Positions 29,937-39,291 are shown, numbered from the stretch's first letter. The stretch: 64,000 nucleotides of DNA from Pseudomonas sp. J452 (GCF_024666525.1 NZ_CP088294.1:4774001-4838000), one strand, 5' to 3'. Translations and numbers: made by a program. The notes: generated by a model not told the origin, from the letters alone.

Positions 29937-31046
29937 TCACTGGCACCGCAACATCCAGGTGCCGCCGTGGCTGTCGCTCAGCGACAGGACTGCCGGTACG
30001 CCATCGTGGCCGGCGGCCTTGCGCTCGGCATAACGCTGCAGCGCCAGCAGTGGGTTGATGCCGCCGCTGTCGCCGAAGCGCCGACAGAGGTTTTCGTAGA
30101 CCAGTTGATCGCCCATGGCCGCAGCCGCGCTGCCCTCCACCGCCGCCAGCAGACTGGAGGGGTAGTGGCCGCCATAGATGATCGCCCGTGGCTCCGGCAG
30201 CAGCGCCGACCAGGCCTGGCGCAGCGCCGCAGCGGCGGCCTCACGCCGGGCCGGCACGGCCAGGTACTGCGGCGCACCGAGCAGCACCGGCGCGGTCTTG
30301 GCCTTCAGTGCGGCCTCGGCACGCTTGAGCACGATGAAACCGGCGCGTTCGATGATCGGCGCATTGTGCTGACCGCCCTTGCCCAGCCAGCGCCGCTCCT
30401 GCTCGGCATTGCCGATCGCCTCGGAGAAACCCAGGGCCGGGTAGAAGCGGAACACCCCGCCGAGCAGCACGCTGTCGATATCGCCGCCATTGAGCAGTTC
30501 GCCCGCTACGCGCAGGCTCTGCACGAAACCGGAGCGCCCCGCCTGCACCTTGCAGGAGTAGCCATCCACCGCATGCTCGCGCAGGAGGAATTTGGGAATC
30601 ACGTCCAGATCGAAACCATCACGCCAGTTGAAGGCGTGTTCGAGGTGCGAGCACTGCCCCCAAAAATCCGAATAGACCAGAGCCAGGCGCTCCCGCGAAC
30701 TGCGCCGACCACAACTGGCCTCGGCCGCAGCCAGCGCCTGCTTGGCGGCCTGACCGACGGCCGCGAGGGTTTCCCGGTAACCGGCCTTGTTCGCCTCAGG
30801 GCCGCCATCGACGCTGAAGCGACTGAGATCCCACTGCCGCCGCCCGGTCTTGCGCACCGCGCGGCGATACAACTCGCCCTCCCAGGCGCGAAACCAGCGC
30901 TGCGTATAGGGCAGCGGCGCGCGCTCCGGCTGCACCACGGACAACCCGACCAGGGCCAGCGCCGTGCTGTTGGCGCCCTCCTCGCCGAGCAACTCGGCGC
31001 TGCTGGCGGCGCGGCTCGGGGTCAACTGCTTTTCTTCGACGGACAT
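29937..31046 (-). CDS. Ketosynthase-fold protein lacking a recognisable catalytic Cys
   Basis: The protein has 369 residues. Thiolase-fold traces remain: YSCKVQAGRSGFVQSLRVAG at 163-182, the following LLNGGDIDSVLLGG, and a C-terminal LSLSDSHGGTWMLRC resembling the last strands of ketosynthases. At the position of the nucleophile (usually A-C-S/A-S) the sequence reads AGRSG, and no H-G-T-G-T motif is seen. It is probably a non-condensing partner or chain-length-factor-like protein. AGGGAAG precedes the ATG. It lies between an active-looking ketosynthase and the ABC ATPase. Confidence 0.65.
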   Translation of the reverse strand: MSVEEKQLTPSRAASSAELLGEEGANSTALALVGLSVVQPERAPLPYTQRWFRAWEGELYRRAVRKTGRRQWDLSRFSVDGGPEANKAGYRETLAAVGQAAKQALAAAEASCGRRSSRERLALVYSDFWGQCSHLEHAFNWRDGFDLDVIPKFLLREHAVDGYSCKVQAGRSGFVQSLRVAGELLNGGDIDSVLLGGVFRFYPALGFSEAIGNAEQERRWLGKGGQHNAPIIERAGFIVLKRAEAALKAKTAPVLLGAPQYLAVPARREAAAAALRQAWSALLPEPRAIIYGGHYPSSLLAAVEGSAAAAMGDQLVYENLCRRFGDSGGINPLLALQRYAERKAAGHDGVPAVLSLSDSHGGTWMLRCQ

Positions 31047-31073
31047 GCACTCTTCCCTATCAACTGTCCTGGC

Positions 31074-32318
31074 TCACGCCAGGCGCGCCAACGTGCAGGC
31101 CGCGACGGAACCCTCGATGCCGAGGGCGAGCTTGACCACCTTGTCCGACACCAGCGGCAGCGGTTCGCGGTCGGCGTGCAACTGCACCCCGGCGGCGTTG
31201 TCCAGCGGCGCCTGGGCACGGAATGCCAGTAGGCGTTGTTGCTGCATGGCGTCGGCGAGAATGGCCAGATCGGTGAGGCCGCTGGCCGCCACCTGATAAC
31301 CGAACTGCGCCTTGTACGAGACCGCCGGAATGCCGTTATCGCCCCACACCTTGCGCACCGCCATCAGCTCGGCCTGGTCACTGCCACGGATGCCGTTACC
31401 GTGCATGAAGATGCAGCCAACCTGCTCGGCGCTGACTTCTGCCTGCGCCAGCGAATCGTCGATGGTGCGCGAGATGGAGCGAAAATCCGGCGAGAAGGAT
31501 TGCCCGCCGCGCGACGAACCGCCGCTCTGGCACATGGCAAAGCCATCGATCCGCAGGCGCCCCTGGCCACCGCGGGCTGCCAGGTGTTCGGGGCTTTCCA
31601 GCACCGTGGCGGCCAAGCCGCCGCCGAGCATCACCCCTTCGGTCGCCGCCGAGAACGGCTGCGTCACCGCACGCGCCAGGGCATTCAGGCCGCCCATGAA
31701 CATCAGGTTGTACAGGGTCACCTGCTGCCAGGACGCGACCACGGCGATATCCGCGCGACCGGATTCGATCGCCTTGCTGGCCAGGTACAACGCCGACATG
31801 CTCGAACAGCTGGCGGTGGACAGCGCCAGCGGCGGCATGGCCAGTTGGTAATGCTGCATGAGCAGACGGCCGAGGCGCTCCTCGGCGTAGTTGTCGCTGT
31901 GCATCTGCTTGAGCGTCGGGTTGAGCTGCAGATCCTCCTGATCGTTGCGCTGCAGGTAGGCGGTGAATTCCATCACCTCCGGCTGCACGCCCTGCCCCCC
32001 GATATACAGCTGCACCCGCGGCCCGGCCAGGGCCTCAGGCCCCAGGCCGGCATGCTGGAGCGCTTCGTCGATCACTCGCTGGAGCAGTGCCAGGGCGGTC
32101 GGCGCATCGCTGCGGCGGCCCTTGACCAGCGCCGGCATGGCCACCTGCAGCGGGTTGAACGGCATGCCCAAACGGGCCGCCTCGCGCTCGTCCGGGAAGT
32201 ACGGCCGGTAGTCGGCCTGGCGCTGTTCAGCCAGTGCCGCGACCAATGCCGGTGCGTCCAGGCCCAGGCCGTTGCAGGCGCCGACCCCGGAAATCACCGC
32301 CGCGCGGGGCTTAGGCAT
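31074..32318 (-). CDS. Beta-ketoacyl synthase with one altered active-site His
   Basis: The protein has 414 residues from ATG 32318 (MPKPRAAVISGVGACNGLGL), overlapping the end of the KS-CLF gene by eight bases. The nucleophile is C171 in LSTASCSSMSAL. The first His is H306 in FMHGNGIRGSDQAE. K336 is present, but the second catalytic His is replaced: the sequence reads YKAQFGYQVAASG, with Y341 where GH is normal. The loss resembles changes in ketosynthases of altered mechanism. It may be a priming or decarboxylating enzyme rather than a standard elongating one. Confidence 0.82.
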   Translation of the reverse strand: MPKPRAAVISGVGACNGLGLDAPALVAALAEQRQADYRPYFPDEREAARLGMPFNPLQVAMPALVKGRRSDAPTALALLQRVIDEALQHAGLGPEALAGPRVQLYIGGQGVQPEVMEFTAYLQRNDQEDLQLNPTLKQMHSDNYAEERLGRLLMQHYQLAMPPLALSTASCSSMSALYLASKAIESGRADIAVVASWQQVTLYNLMFMGGLNALARAVTQPFSAATEGVMLGGGLAATVLESPEHLAARGGQGRLRIDGFAMCQSGGSSRGGQSFSPDFRSISRTIDDSLAQAEVSAEQVGCIFMHGNGIRGSDQAELMAVRKVWGDNGIPAVSYKAQFGYQVAASGLTDLAILADAMQQQRLLAFRAQAPLDNAAGVQLHADREPLPLVSDKVVKLALGIEGSVAACTLARLA

Positions 32319-34860
32319 GCAGAGCACCCTTGCGCAGAACCACGGCGTAGTTGTTGCCGCCGTCGGAAGCACCGATCAGCAGGGCATGCCGCACTTCACG
32401 CTGGATCGGCTCACGCACGAAGGCGATATCGTCGGCACAGAACTCGCGGGTGAAGGCGATCGGCATGATCTCGCCGGTCTTCATGGCTTCCAGCACCAGC
32501 GACAGGTTGAGCAGCGCGGCAGCCGATTCGACGAAACCGAAATAGCCGTTGTAGTTGACCAGCGGAATCTCGGCGCTGGCGTTGCCGAACACTTCACGCA
32601 CGGCCCCCAGTTCCTTGTCCGCACTCTCCGCCACGCCCCAGCTGGTGCCGCAGATCAGGTCGACCTGATCAAAACGCAGACCGGCATCATCCAGCGCCTG
32701 GCGGATCGCCGCCGTCATGGCATTGCCGCGCGCCAGCGCCGGCTCACCCGGGTAGACGGCATCGCAGGAGCGACCATAACCGACCACTTCGGCGAGAATC
32801 TGCGCACCGCGGGCCTGCGCACTGTCGACATCCTCGAGCATGGCCACTGCTGCGCCTTCGCCGAGGACGAAACCACTGGGCTGGGCGCCGTAGACCTGAA
32901 AGGAGTCCGCCTCGGTGGTCCAGCTGACGCGGGTACTGCCAGCCTGTGACATCAGCGCCGAGGAATAGGCATTCTCGTCGGCACCGCCGACCAGCGCCTG
33001 CGGCTGCAGGCCCTGACGCACCAGCTCGTAACCGTAAAACAGCGCACCAAACGAGGCGTTGTAGCCGGTCGACAGGGTGGTGTTGTAGCCCTTCATGCCC
33101 TTGGAGATGGCACAGAAGGTGGCAATCGAGTTCATCAGCGCCGAGGGGAACTCGAAAGTGCGCGCGCGGCGCGGGTCCGGGTACAGGCTCTGGGCATATT
33201 TGGCCACCGTCGACTGCGGGCCTTTGGACATGCCCATGATCAAGGCGGTGTCGGTATCGCCGTGACGCACCTTCTTGCCGCCACTCTGCAGCGCCTGCTC
33301 CAGCGCCAGCAGACCGTAGGTGGCGATCTTGCTGGCCTTGCGCGAGTCGAAGTTCTTCAGGTGCTTGCGCGGCTCGATATTGCGCACTTCATGGGCACGG
33401 AATTGCAGGGCACGGATATCACCCTCACCGAGGCCGGCGAGCATCTCGCTGAGACGCGGGTTGGCCGCCAGCAGCTTCTCGTACTCCTGGCTGTTCTCGT
33501 CGCCATCCAGCCAGTCGCTCACGGCAACCAGCGCCGAGCCCAGTTCACCGTCACGAATGCGCTGGCTGATCTGCTCCTGGCCATAGCCCAGGGAACTCAA
33601 TGCGCCCATACCGGTAATCGCCACGCGGCGCGGGCGGTACTCGGTCTGCGGCACCTGCTCGGGCTTGACTGAGGAGACGATGCTGCAGTTGTTGCCGCCG
33701 AAGGCATAGTTGTTCTTCATGAACAGCTTGACGTCGTGCTGCTGGAACTCGTTGGGCACGTAGTTGAGGTCACAGCCGGTGCGCGGCACGCTGAAATTGA
33801 GGGTCGGCAGCACCTTGCCTTCGGGCAGGGTGACCAGACAGGCGATCAGTTCGATGATCCCGGCCGAGCCGATGTTATGGCCGAAGTAGGACTTGCTCGA
33901 ACTGACCGGGATGTCGGCGATGTTGGGGAACACCTTCTTCATCGCCAGGGTTTCCGCGCGGTCGTTGGCTTCGGTGCCAGTGCCGTGGGCATTGATGTAC
34001 TGGATCGCCTCCGGGCCGACCCCGGCATTCGCCAGGGCCGCGCGCATCACCAGCGTGGCGCCCTCGGCACGCGGGTCCGGTGCGGTTTCATGGTGGGCAT
34101 CGGACGAGGTGGCGTAGGAAATGATCTCGCCATAAATGGTCGCGCCGCGCGCCTTGGCGTGCTCGTACTCTTCCAGGACGATGGCGCCCGCGCCTTCGCC
34201 AATCGACAGCCCCGGCGTGCCGGAGAACGGGCAGCAGGACTCCTCGCGCATCGCCTTGAGCGCATGAAAACCGGCAAAGGTCGGCAGGTAGACCGGGTCG
34301 GAACCGACGATCACCGCCACCGGATTCTTGTCGTTCTGGATCAGGTCGAAACCGATGCCGATGGCATTGGTACTGGCGGTACAGGCAGTCGCCACCAGTT
34401 CGAAACCGCCCTGCAGCCCCAGCAACGAGGTGACCACAGGACAGATGGAGGAAAAGTTGCCGGAGACTTCCATCTTGCGAACGGAAAACTCCTGCGGACG
34501 GTTTTCGATCAGCGGCATGATGGCTTCGGCGCCCGCGGAGGACACCCCGACCACCAGGCTGGTCTGTTGCAACAGCGGGTCGTTGAGCAGGCCGGCTTGC
34601 ACCAGCGCATCGCGCCCGACCTTGTAACCCCAGAGTACGGTGCGATCCAGCTCAGGCAGCAGTTCCTCGGCGATGCCTTCGTAGTCGACAGGCTGCAATA
34701 CCTCGGAGGCCAGGGCATGGTCGAAATACTTGAGGAAATGCTCACTCGGACGGATCGACGCCTTGGCGGCGAACAAGCCCTCGCGGAACTCGTCCACGGT
34801 ATTGCCCAGTGCCGTCAGCACGCCCATCCCTGTGACTACTATTCGCTTGCGCTTGACCAT
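32311..34860 (-). CDS. Fused ketosynthase and inactive ketosynthase (KS-CLF-like) protein
   Basis: The protein has 849 residues from ATG 34860, with GAGGAG upstream. Residues 1-405 are an intact ketosynthase: C160 in VATACTASTNAIG, H292 in INAHGTGTEAND, H328 in KSYFGHNIGSAG. After the linker PEQVPQTEYRP, residues 410-849 repeat the fold (RRVAITGMGALSSLG), but Y600 replaces Cys (LSTGYNASFGAL), the first His region reads CGTSWGVAESADKE, and GF replaces GH. An active plus inactive pair is the KS-alpha/CLF arrangement of type II polyketide synthases, here in one chain. Confidence 0.85.
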   Translation of the reverse strand: MVKRKRIVVTGMGVLTALGNTVDEFREGLFAAKASIRPSEHFLKYFDHALASEVLQPVDYEGIAEELLPELDRTVLWGYKVGRDALVQAGLLNDPLLQQTSLVVGVSSAGAEAIMPLIENRPQEFSVRKMEVSGNFSSICPVVTSLLGLQGGFELVATACTASTNAIGIGFDLIQNDKNPVAVIVGSDPVYLPTFAGFHALKAMREESCCPFSGTPGLSIGEGAGAIVLEEYEHAKARGATIYGEIISYATSSDAHHETAPDPRAEGATLVMRAALANAGVGPEAIQYINAHGTGTEANDRAETLAMKKVFPNIADIPVSSSKSYFGHNIGSAGIIELIACLVTLPEGKVLPTLNFSVPRTGCDLNYVPNEFQQHDVKLFMKNNYAFGGNNCSIVSSVKPEQVPQTEYRPRRVAITGMGALSSLGYGQEQISQRIRDGELGSALVAVSDWLDGDENSQEYEKLLAANPRLSEMLAGLGEGDIRALQFRAHEVRNIEPRKHLKNFDSRKASKIATYGLLALEQALQSGGKKVRHGDTDTALIMGMSKGPQSTVAKYAQSLYPDPRRARTFEFPSALMNSIATFCAISKGMKGYNTTLSTGYNASFGALFYGYELVRQGLQPQALVGGADENAYSSALMSQAGSTRVSWTTEADSFQVYGAQPSGFVLGEGAAVAMLEDVDSAQARGAQILAEVVGYGRSCDAVYPGEPALARGNAMTAAIRQALDDAGLRFDQVDLICGTSWGVAESADKELGAVREVFGNASAEIPLVNYNGYFGFVESAAALLNLSLVLEAMKTGEIMPIAFTREFCADDIAFVREPIQREVRHALLIGASDGGNNYAVVLRKGALHA

Positions 34861-34964
34861 ATCCGTACTCCTCTGCGGTGCTACTCGAACGAGCGACCTC
34901 AAGCCACCCCAAGGTGTGGCCGCCGTCCCCGGCGGTCACCCTCGCTGTTGTTGTTTGCGACGTA

Positions 34965-36113
34965 TCAGGCCTTGGCCTGCTGCTCGATCAGGCTCTTCGG
35001 TCGCGAGGCATCGACATAGCTGTGCTCCGCCGGGTTGACCATGAAGCTGAAGTTCTGCAGGAACGGAATCGCTGAAGTGTTGATGGCCACACGCCCACCG
35101 TTGCCGGCGATCTGGTACTGGTCGATACCGGCATAGGCATACTCGCTGTCGAGCAGGGCCTGGCCGATATAGCCGTCGACGCCCACCGAATGACCGAGGG
35201 TGATGACCTTGCCGATCTGCTGTTCGCCACTGAACACCGCATCGCCCAGACCCAGCGTCGCGCCGTCACCCTTGACCACGAAGCCGACCACGCGCTGCTT
35301 GACGCCTTCTTCCAGCTTGGCCAGCAGCGCCTCGCGACCGATGAACTCGTCCTTGTCGTAGCGCACCGCCCACTGCAGTTGCAGCTCGATCGGGCAGGTG
35401 CTGAACTCACCGACCAGGGCCGGATCCCAGCAGGGGTTTTCCAGGCGCGACTTGCCCTGGAAGTCGATACCGCCGGCTTTCATGTCGAACTTGGCACCGA
35501 CCTCGCTGGCACGCTGCCACAGGTCGGCGGCGCCTTCCTTGGAGGTCAGGACCTTGAAGGCGAACTCGCCGTGCTTGCCGGAGCGGAACAGGATCGCGTC
35601 GTCGACATGCATGAACTCGAGGAACGGCAGGCCGAGCACATCGAAGCCGTACAGTTCGGCCATCAGTTCCCAGCTGTAGGGACCTTCGAACAGGGTGGTG
35701 GTGAGGTTGTCGTTCTGTGCGCTGATCTGCACTTCTTCTTCGCCGACCAGGGCCTGCAGGCTGGCAGCCAGCTTGTCGCCGCGCAGCCACTCGGAGATCA
35801 GCAGGAAGCGCTCGTCATCGCAGAGCACATAGAGGTCGGTGACGATCTGACCCTGATCATTCAGCAGCAGGGTGTACAGCGCCTGCTCGTCGCGGATCAC
35901 CGAGAGGTCACCGCCAACCACGCGATTGAGGAAGTCGTAGCCATCGTCGCCCTGCACTTCGACGATGCCGAAGTGCGAGTAGTCGACCATCAGAATGTTC
36001 TTGCGCGAGGCCAGATGCTCTTCGGCCGGATGGCCATAGTGCAGCGGGATCTTCACGCCATTGCGTTCAACCAGAGTGGCGCCGGCGGCTTGATGAATGG
36101 ATTCCAGACTCAT
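34965..36113 (-). CDS. GcvT-like (aminomethyltransferase family) folate-binding-fold protein
   Basis: The protein has 382 residues of the GcvT/DmdA fold: MVDYSHFGIVEVQGDDGYDF, then LYTLLLNDQGQIVTDLYVL, and a C-terminal barrel domain with FIGREALLAKLEEGVKQRVV. In GcvT the loop reads G-G-I/V-x-D-D-L; here VTDL replaces it, so a conserved Asp is lost. Glycine-cleavage partners are absent. Family members transfer one-carbon units to or from tetrahydrofolate, so it may methylate, demethylate or hydroxymethylate the acyl chain, or bind folate structurally. AAGGAG precedes the ATG. Confidence 0.85.
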   Translation of the reverse strand: MSLESIHQAAGATLVERNGVKIPLHYGHPAEEHLASRKNILMVDYSHFGIVEVQGDDGYDFLNRVVGGDLSVIRDEQALYTLLLNDQGQIVTDLYVLCDDERFLLISEWLRGDKLAASLQALVGEEEVQISAQNDNLTTTLFEGPYSWELMAELYGFDVLGLPFLEFMHVDDAILFRSGKHGEFAFKVLTSKEGAADLWQRASEVGAKFDMKAGGIDFQGKSRLENPCWDPALVGEFSTCPIELQLQWAVRYDKDEFIGREALLAKLEEGVKQRVVGFVVKGDGATLGLGDAVFSGEQQIGKVITLGHSVGVDGYIGQALLDSEYAYAGIDQYQIAGNGGRVAINTSAIPFLQNFSFMVNPAEHSYVDASRPKSLIEQQAKA

Positions 36114-36160
36114 GAAAGTGCTCCTTGAAAAGTGGGCGGCGGATTGCGTGCGGCGGCCAA

Positions 36161-36454
36161 TCAGGCGGCGGCAGCGGCCTGGCGCTGGATGATGAAAGAG
36201 GCCAGGGAATTGACGTTGCGCATGTAGGACGGATCGTCGCCCTCGCTGATGCGCACGCCGAACTCTTCGTCGAGCATCACCACCAGTTCGGTGGCGTCCA
36301 CGGAGTCGAGCTTGAGGCCGCTACCGAACAGCGGGGTGTCGTCGTCGATCTGCTCTTTGCTTTGGTACAGGTTCAGCCGGTCGATCAGGCTTTCCTTGAG
36401 TTTGTTCAGCACGCTCTGGCGTTGCTCGATCACTGCTTGCAGTTGCTTGTCCAT
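36161..36454 (-). CDS. Acyl carrier protein (cluster-specific)
   Basis: The protein has 97 residues, acidic, with the phosphopantetheine Ser at 51 in GLKLDSVDATELVVMLDEEF. The usual DSL is DSV. An N-terminal extension of about 20 residues precedes the four-helix core. It is the only carrier protein found in the cluster and should carry the chain for the ketosynthases, the FabG-type reductase and the dehydratase. GAGGAAG precedes the start. The nearby AcpS-type gene would supply its prosthetic group. Confidence 0.92.
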   Translation of the reverse strand: MDKQLQAVIEQRQSVLNKLKESLIDRLNLYQSKEQIDDDTPLFGSGLKLDSVDATELVVMLDEEFGVRISEGDDPSYMRNVNSLASFIIQRQAAAAA

Positions 36455-36497
36455 GTTTTCTTCCTCGCTGAATGGCGGTTGTAGCCTGGCCTGGGGT

Positions 36498-37079
36498 TTA
36501 GCCTGGGTAGTTGAACGGCTTCGACATGTCGAACCAGAAGTTGGCGAGCTTGCCGGTGGTGGTCACCCGCCGACCGATGCGCGCCTCGACCTTGAAATGG
36601 CTGAAGCCGGCCGGGTCCTTCATGATCAGTTCGCTGCGCATGAACAGGGTGTCGCCAGGCAGCACGACACTTTTGAACTTGAGGTCCTGGGAGGCCAGCA
36701 CGCCGCCCCACTTCTTGCGGATGCCGGCAATAATCGCCATGCCTTCCTCGGAGTGCAGAGCCTTCTGCAGGTCGCGGCGAGCGGAGAGATCACACTCGAA
36801 ACGCTGCTCGTACTCTTCACAGAAGGCGGTGAGCAGGGTCAGGTAGTCGCTGGTCTGGCCCATCGCCTCGGCGATCAGCACGCCCGGCATGATCGGGCTG
36901 TCCGGGAAGTGCCCGGTGAACTGCGGCTCGTTGAACGAGATGTTCTTCACCGCCGTGATGTAGCCACGCGAACCGCGCTTGAACTCGCAGATCTTGTCGA
37001 CCAGGAAGAACGGGTAACGCCAGGGGCCCATCTTCATGAGCATCGAAGGTGCAACGAGACTTTCTTCGGAATCGGCCAT
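36498..37079 (-). CDS. FabA/FabZ-type beta-hydroxyacyl-ACP dehydratase
   Basis: The protein has 193 residues with hot-dog fold signatures [13 protein letters not shown] at 21-33 and [20 protein letters not shown] at 56-75. H57 and E71 are the catalytic His and acidic residue. It is longer than FabZ (about 150 residues) because of an insertion after residue 75 containing [17 protein letters not shown]. It should dehydrate 3-hydroxyacyl chains on the cluster ACP. It lies nine bases downstream of the FabG gene. Confidence 0.88.
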   Translation of the reverse strand: MADSEESLVAPSMLMKMGPWRYPFFLVDKICEFKRGSRGYITAVKNISFNEPQFTGHFPDSPIMPGVLIAEAMGQTSDYLTLLTAFCEEYEQRFECDLSARRDLQKALHSEEGMAIIAGIRKKWGGVLASQDLKFKSVVLPGDTLFMRSELIMKDPAGFSHFKVEARIGRRVTTTGKLANFWFDMSKPFNYPG

Positions 37080-37088
37080 GGAGCCTCC

Positions 37089-37844
37089 TTAACGCATGAT
37101 CAGGCCGCCATCGACCACCAGCGTCTGGCCGACGATGTAGCTCGATGAACTGGAGCAGAGAAAGGCAATCGCCTCGGCCACTTCACGGGTCTCCCCCATG
37201 CGCTGCAGAGGAATCACCGAGAGGGTCTGGCGGATCACGTTGCGCGGTACGCGCTTGGTCATCACCGACTCGATCAGGCCCGGCGCCACGGCATTTACCC
37301 GCACGCCCTTGGAGCCCAGTTCGGCGGCCAGGGTGCGGGTGAAACCGATCATCCCGGCCTTGGCCGAGCTGTAGTTGGTCTGCCCGAAGCTGTTGGTCAT
37401 GCCGGCGATCGAGGAGACGTTGACCACGGTCGCCAGCTTGGCCTTGCGCAGCATGCGCAGTGCCGCCTTGGTGGCCATGAAGGTGCCGTAGAGGTTGGTC
37501 TTGATGACGTCGTCGAATTCCTCGTACTCCATCAGCGAGAACAGGTTGTCGCGGTACTTGCCGGCATTGTTGACCAGCACATCGAGCTTGCCGTCGGCTT
37601 CTTCGATGACGGTCATGGCCGCTTCCAGTTCATCCTTTTTGGTGATGTCGCACTTCAGCGCGATCACGCGTCCGGCGTACTCCTGACGGTCCGCCAGTTC
37701 GCCGAGGCGTGCCGGATTGCTGTTGTAGGTGGCGTACACCTTGCAACCGTCCTCCAGCAATTTCTCGCACACCGCCAGGCCGATATCGCCACTTGCCCCG
37801 GTCACTAACGCGACCTTCCCCTGCAAATCCGAAAACGTTGCCAT
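37089..37844 (-). CDS. FabG-type 3-oxoacyl-ACP reductase
   Basis: The protein has 251 residues. The cofactor motif is LVTGASGDIGLAV at 13-25 and the NNAG motif lies at 92-95. The catalytic residues are the Ser in NVSSIAG, with Y158 and K162 in YSSAK. It has standard FabG length and an ending of IVGQTLVVDGG. It should reduce beta-keto groups made by the cluster ketosynthases. Tight spacing with the dehydratase and AcpS genes supports one pathway. Confidence 0.93.
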   Translation of the reverse strand: MATFSDLQGKVALVTGASGDIGLAVCEKLLEDGCKVYATYNSNPARLGELADRQEYAGRVIALKCDITKKDELEAAMTVIEEADGKLDVLVNNAGKYRDNLFSLMEYEEFDDVIKTNLYGTFMATKAALRMLRKAKLATVVNVSSIAGMTNSFGQTNYSSAKAGMIGFTRTLAAELGSKGVRVNAVAPGLIESVMTKRVPRNVIRQTLSVIPLQRMGETREVAEAIAFLCSSSSSYIVGQTLVVDGGLIMR

Positions 37845-37870
37845 TGTCTGACCTATCGTCTTTTTGGTTA

Positions 37871-38239
37871 TTAACCGAGCACAACTGCCGCCACTGCGTG
37901 CGTGCCGCAGTGGGATATGCTCAAACTCGCCGCACTCAAACCTGACTGCTGCATGACTTCACGAAAACGGCCGGCCAATACCAGGTACGGCCGCCCCCTC
38001 TCCTCGTGTTCTATTTGCATGTCGTGAAACAGGATGCCGTCGCCAAAGCCGGTACCCAGGGCTTTCACCGCTGCTTCCTTGGCCGCCCAGATACCGGCCG
38101 CGCGCTCCGGGTTCTCCTCGGGGTTGCCGATGTAAGCCAGTTCGCGTTCGGTGTAGACCCGCGTCATGAAACCTTCGCCGCTGCGCTGGCTGGCGGTGCG
38201 GATACGCTCGATCTGCACGATGTCGATGCCGATATGCAT
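37871..38239 (-). CDS. Holo-ACP synthase, AcpS type (cluster-specific)
   Basis: The protein has 122 residues. The metal-binding start MHIGIDIVQIERIR and the WAAKEAAVKALGTG motif define the AcpS family, and SISHCGTHAVAAV ends the domain. AcpS transfers 4'-phosphopantetheine from CoA to an ACP serine. A dedicated copy beside the cluster ACP implies that this carrier protein is activated separately from the fatty acid ACP. The housekeeping acpS is usually near era-pdxJ, so this is probably a second copy. Confidence 0.9.
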   Translation of the reverse strand: MHIGIDIVQIERIRTASQRSGEGFMTRVYTERELAYIGNPEENPERAAGIWAAKEAAVKALGTGFGDGILFHDMQIEHEERGRPYLVLAGRFREVMQQSGLSAASLSISHCGTHAVAAVVLG

Positions 38240-38241
38240 GC

Positions 38242-39291
38242 TCAGTTGAACTCCGCCATGCGCCGCGGCACCGCCACTGGCTGCACGGCCTGCTCATCGA
38301 TGAACTGCGTGGCCTGTTCGGCATCACGCTGCAGGGTCAAGCCGCGCTCCTGCCAGAACACCCAACCGAGGGCCGGCAGCAGCAACAGACAGAACAGTGG
38401 GAATGGCAGGACCAGCGGCAACAGGCTGAGCACCAGGCAGCAACCCAGGGTCCACAGCGCCAATACGCCGTAGTAGGCAAGCAGGCGCTGCAGCAATGGC
38501 CGCACCGGCCGCGCCGAGACAGCAGCGGCGCTGAACAGGCTGGAAAGGCCCTCGCCGACCCGCGAGAACAACCGCGAGCGGCGCGCGCCGAGCAAGGTGA
38601 AGAACCCGGCGATCCAGATCAGTAGCAGCGCCGCGACCATGAATTCGGGCGTGCCGTAGCCCGCCGCCAGACTGAATTCCGGCTTGTCCTGCAGGGGCCA
38701 GATCAGTACCCAGTTGATGGCCAGGGTGATAATCAGGTCCTCCCGCCGGAAGCTCGCCGCCTGACGCGGGCGGCTCAGCCCCTGGCGCAGGGTGTTTTCA
38801 CCTTCCGGGCTGGCCAGCACCAGGAAGTAGCGGGCACTGCCCAGCAACAGCCAGCACAGCAACAGCGGAAACAGCCCACCCATCACCACCAGGGCAACCA
38901 CGCCACGCTGCTCAGGAAACAGGCTGTGGCCCGCGACCAACAGCAGCAGTACCGACAACGTCAGCAAGGCCGGCATGCCCAGCGGGCTCTGCAGCGGATT
39001 GAGCCAGCGCAGCACTGGCGTAATTTTCAGGTTACGCACTGCACTCAGCTCGTCCCTGGACATCATGAATTTCGGTGCCAGGGTGCTGTAGATCCAGTAT
39101 CCCGGCGCATCGCGAAAGGCGCCAAAGCTCACCCCGGCGGCAATCGCGCCACCGGCCAGCAGCAACTGCAGCAGCCCCAGTTCGGCACTGTTGCGCACCA
39201 GGGCAAAGGCCAGCAGCAGGCACAGCAGGGTGAGGCCGAACCACAGAGCCACGGCGTAACGGCCACGATGTCGCTGAAAAGTCGGAAGCAT
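38242..39291 (-). CDS. Polytopic inner-membrane protein of the cluster, function unknown
   Basis: The protein has 349 residues with about eight hydrophobic segments (for example YAVALWFGLTLLCLLLAFAL and FPLFCLLLLPALGWVFW). Its C-terminal tail is cytoplasmic and soluble. I see no known catalytic motif. It is separated from AcpS by two bases and from FabD by 31 bases, so it belongs to the operon. It could be a membrane acyl-handling or flippase component. I do not recognise the family. Confidence 0.75.
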   Translation of the reverse strand: MLPTFQRHRGRYAVALWFGLTLLCLLLAFALVRNSAELGLLQLLLAGGAIAAGVSFGAFRDAPGYWIYSTLAPKFMMSRDELSAVRNLKITPVLRWLNPLQSPLGMPALLTLSVLLLLVAGHSLFPEQRGVVALVVMGGLFPLLLCWLLLGSARYFLVLASPEGENTLRQGLSRPRQAASFRREDLIITLAINWVLIWPLQDKPEFSLAAGYGTPEFMVAALLLIWIAGFFTLLGARRSRLFSRVGEGLSSLFSAAAVSARPVRPLLQRLLAYYGVLALWTLGCCLVLSLLPLVLPFPLFCLLLLPALGWVFWQERGLTLQRDAEQATQFIDEQAVQPVAVPRRMAEFN

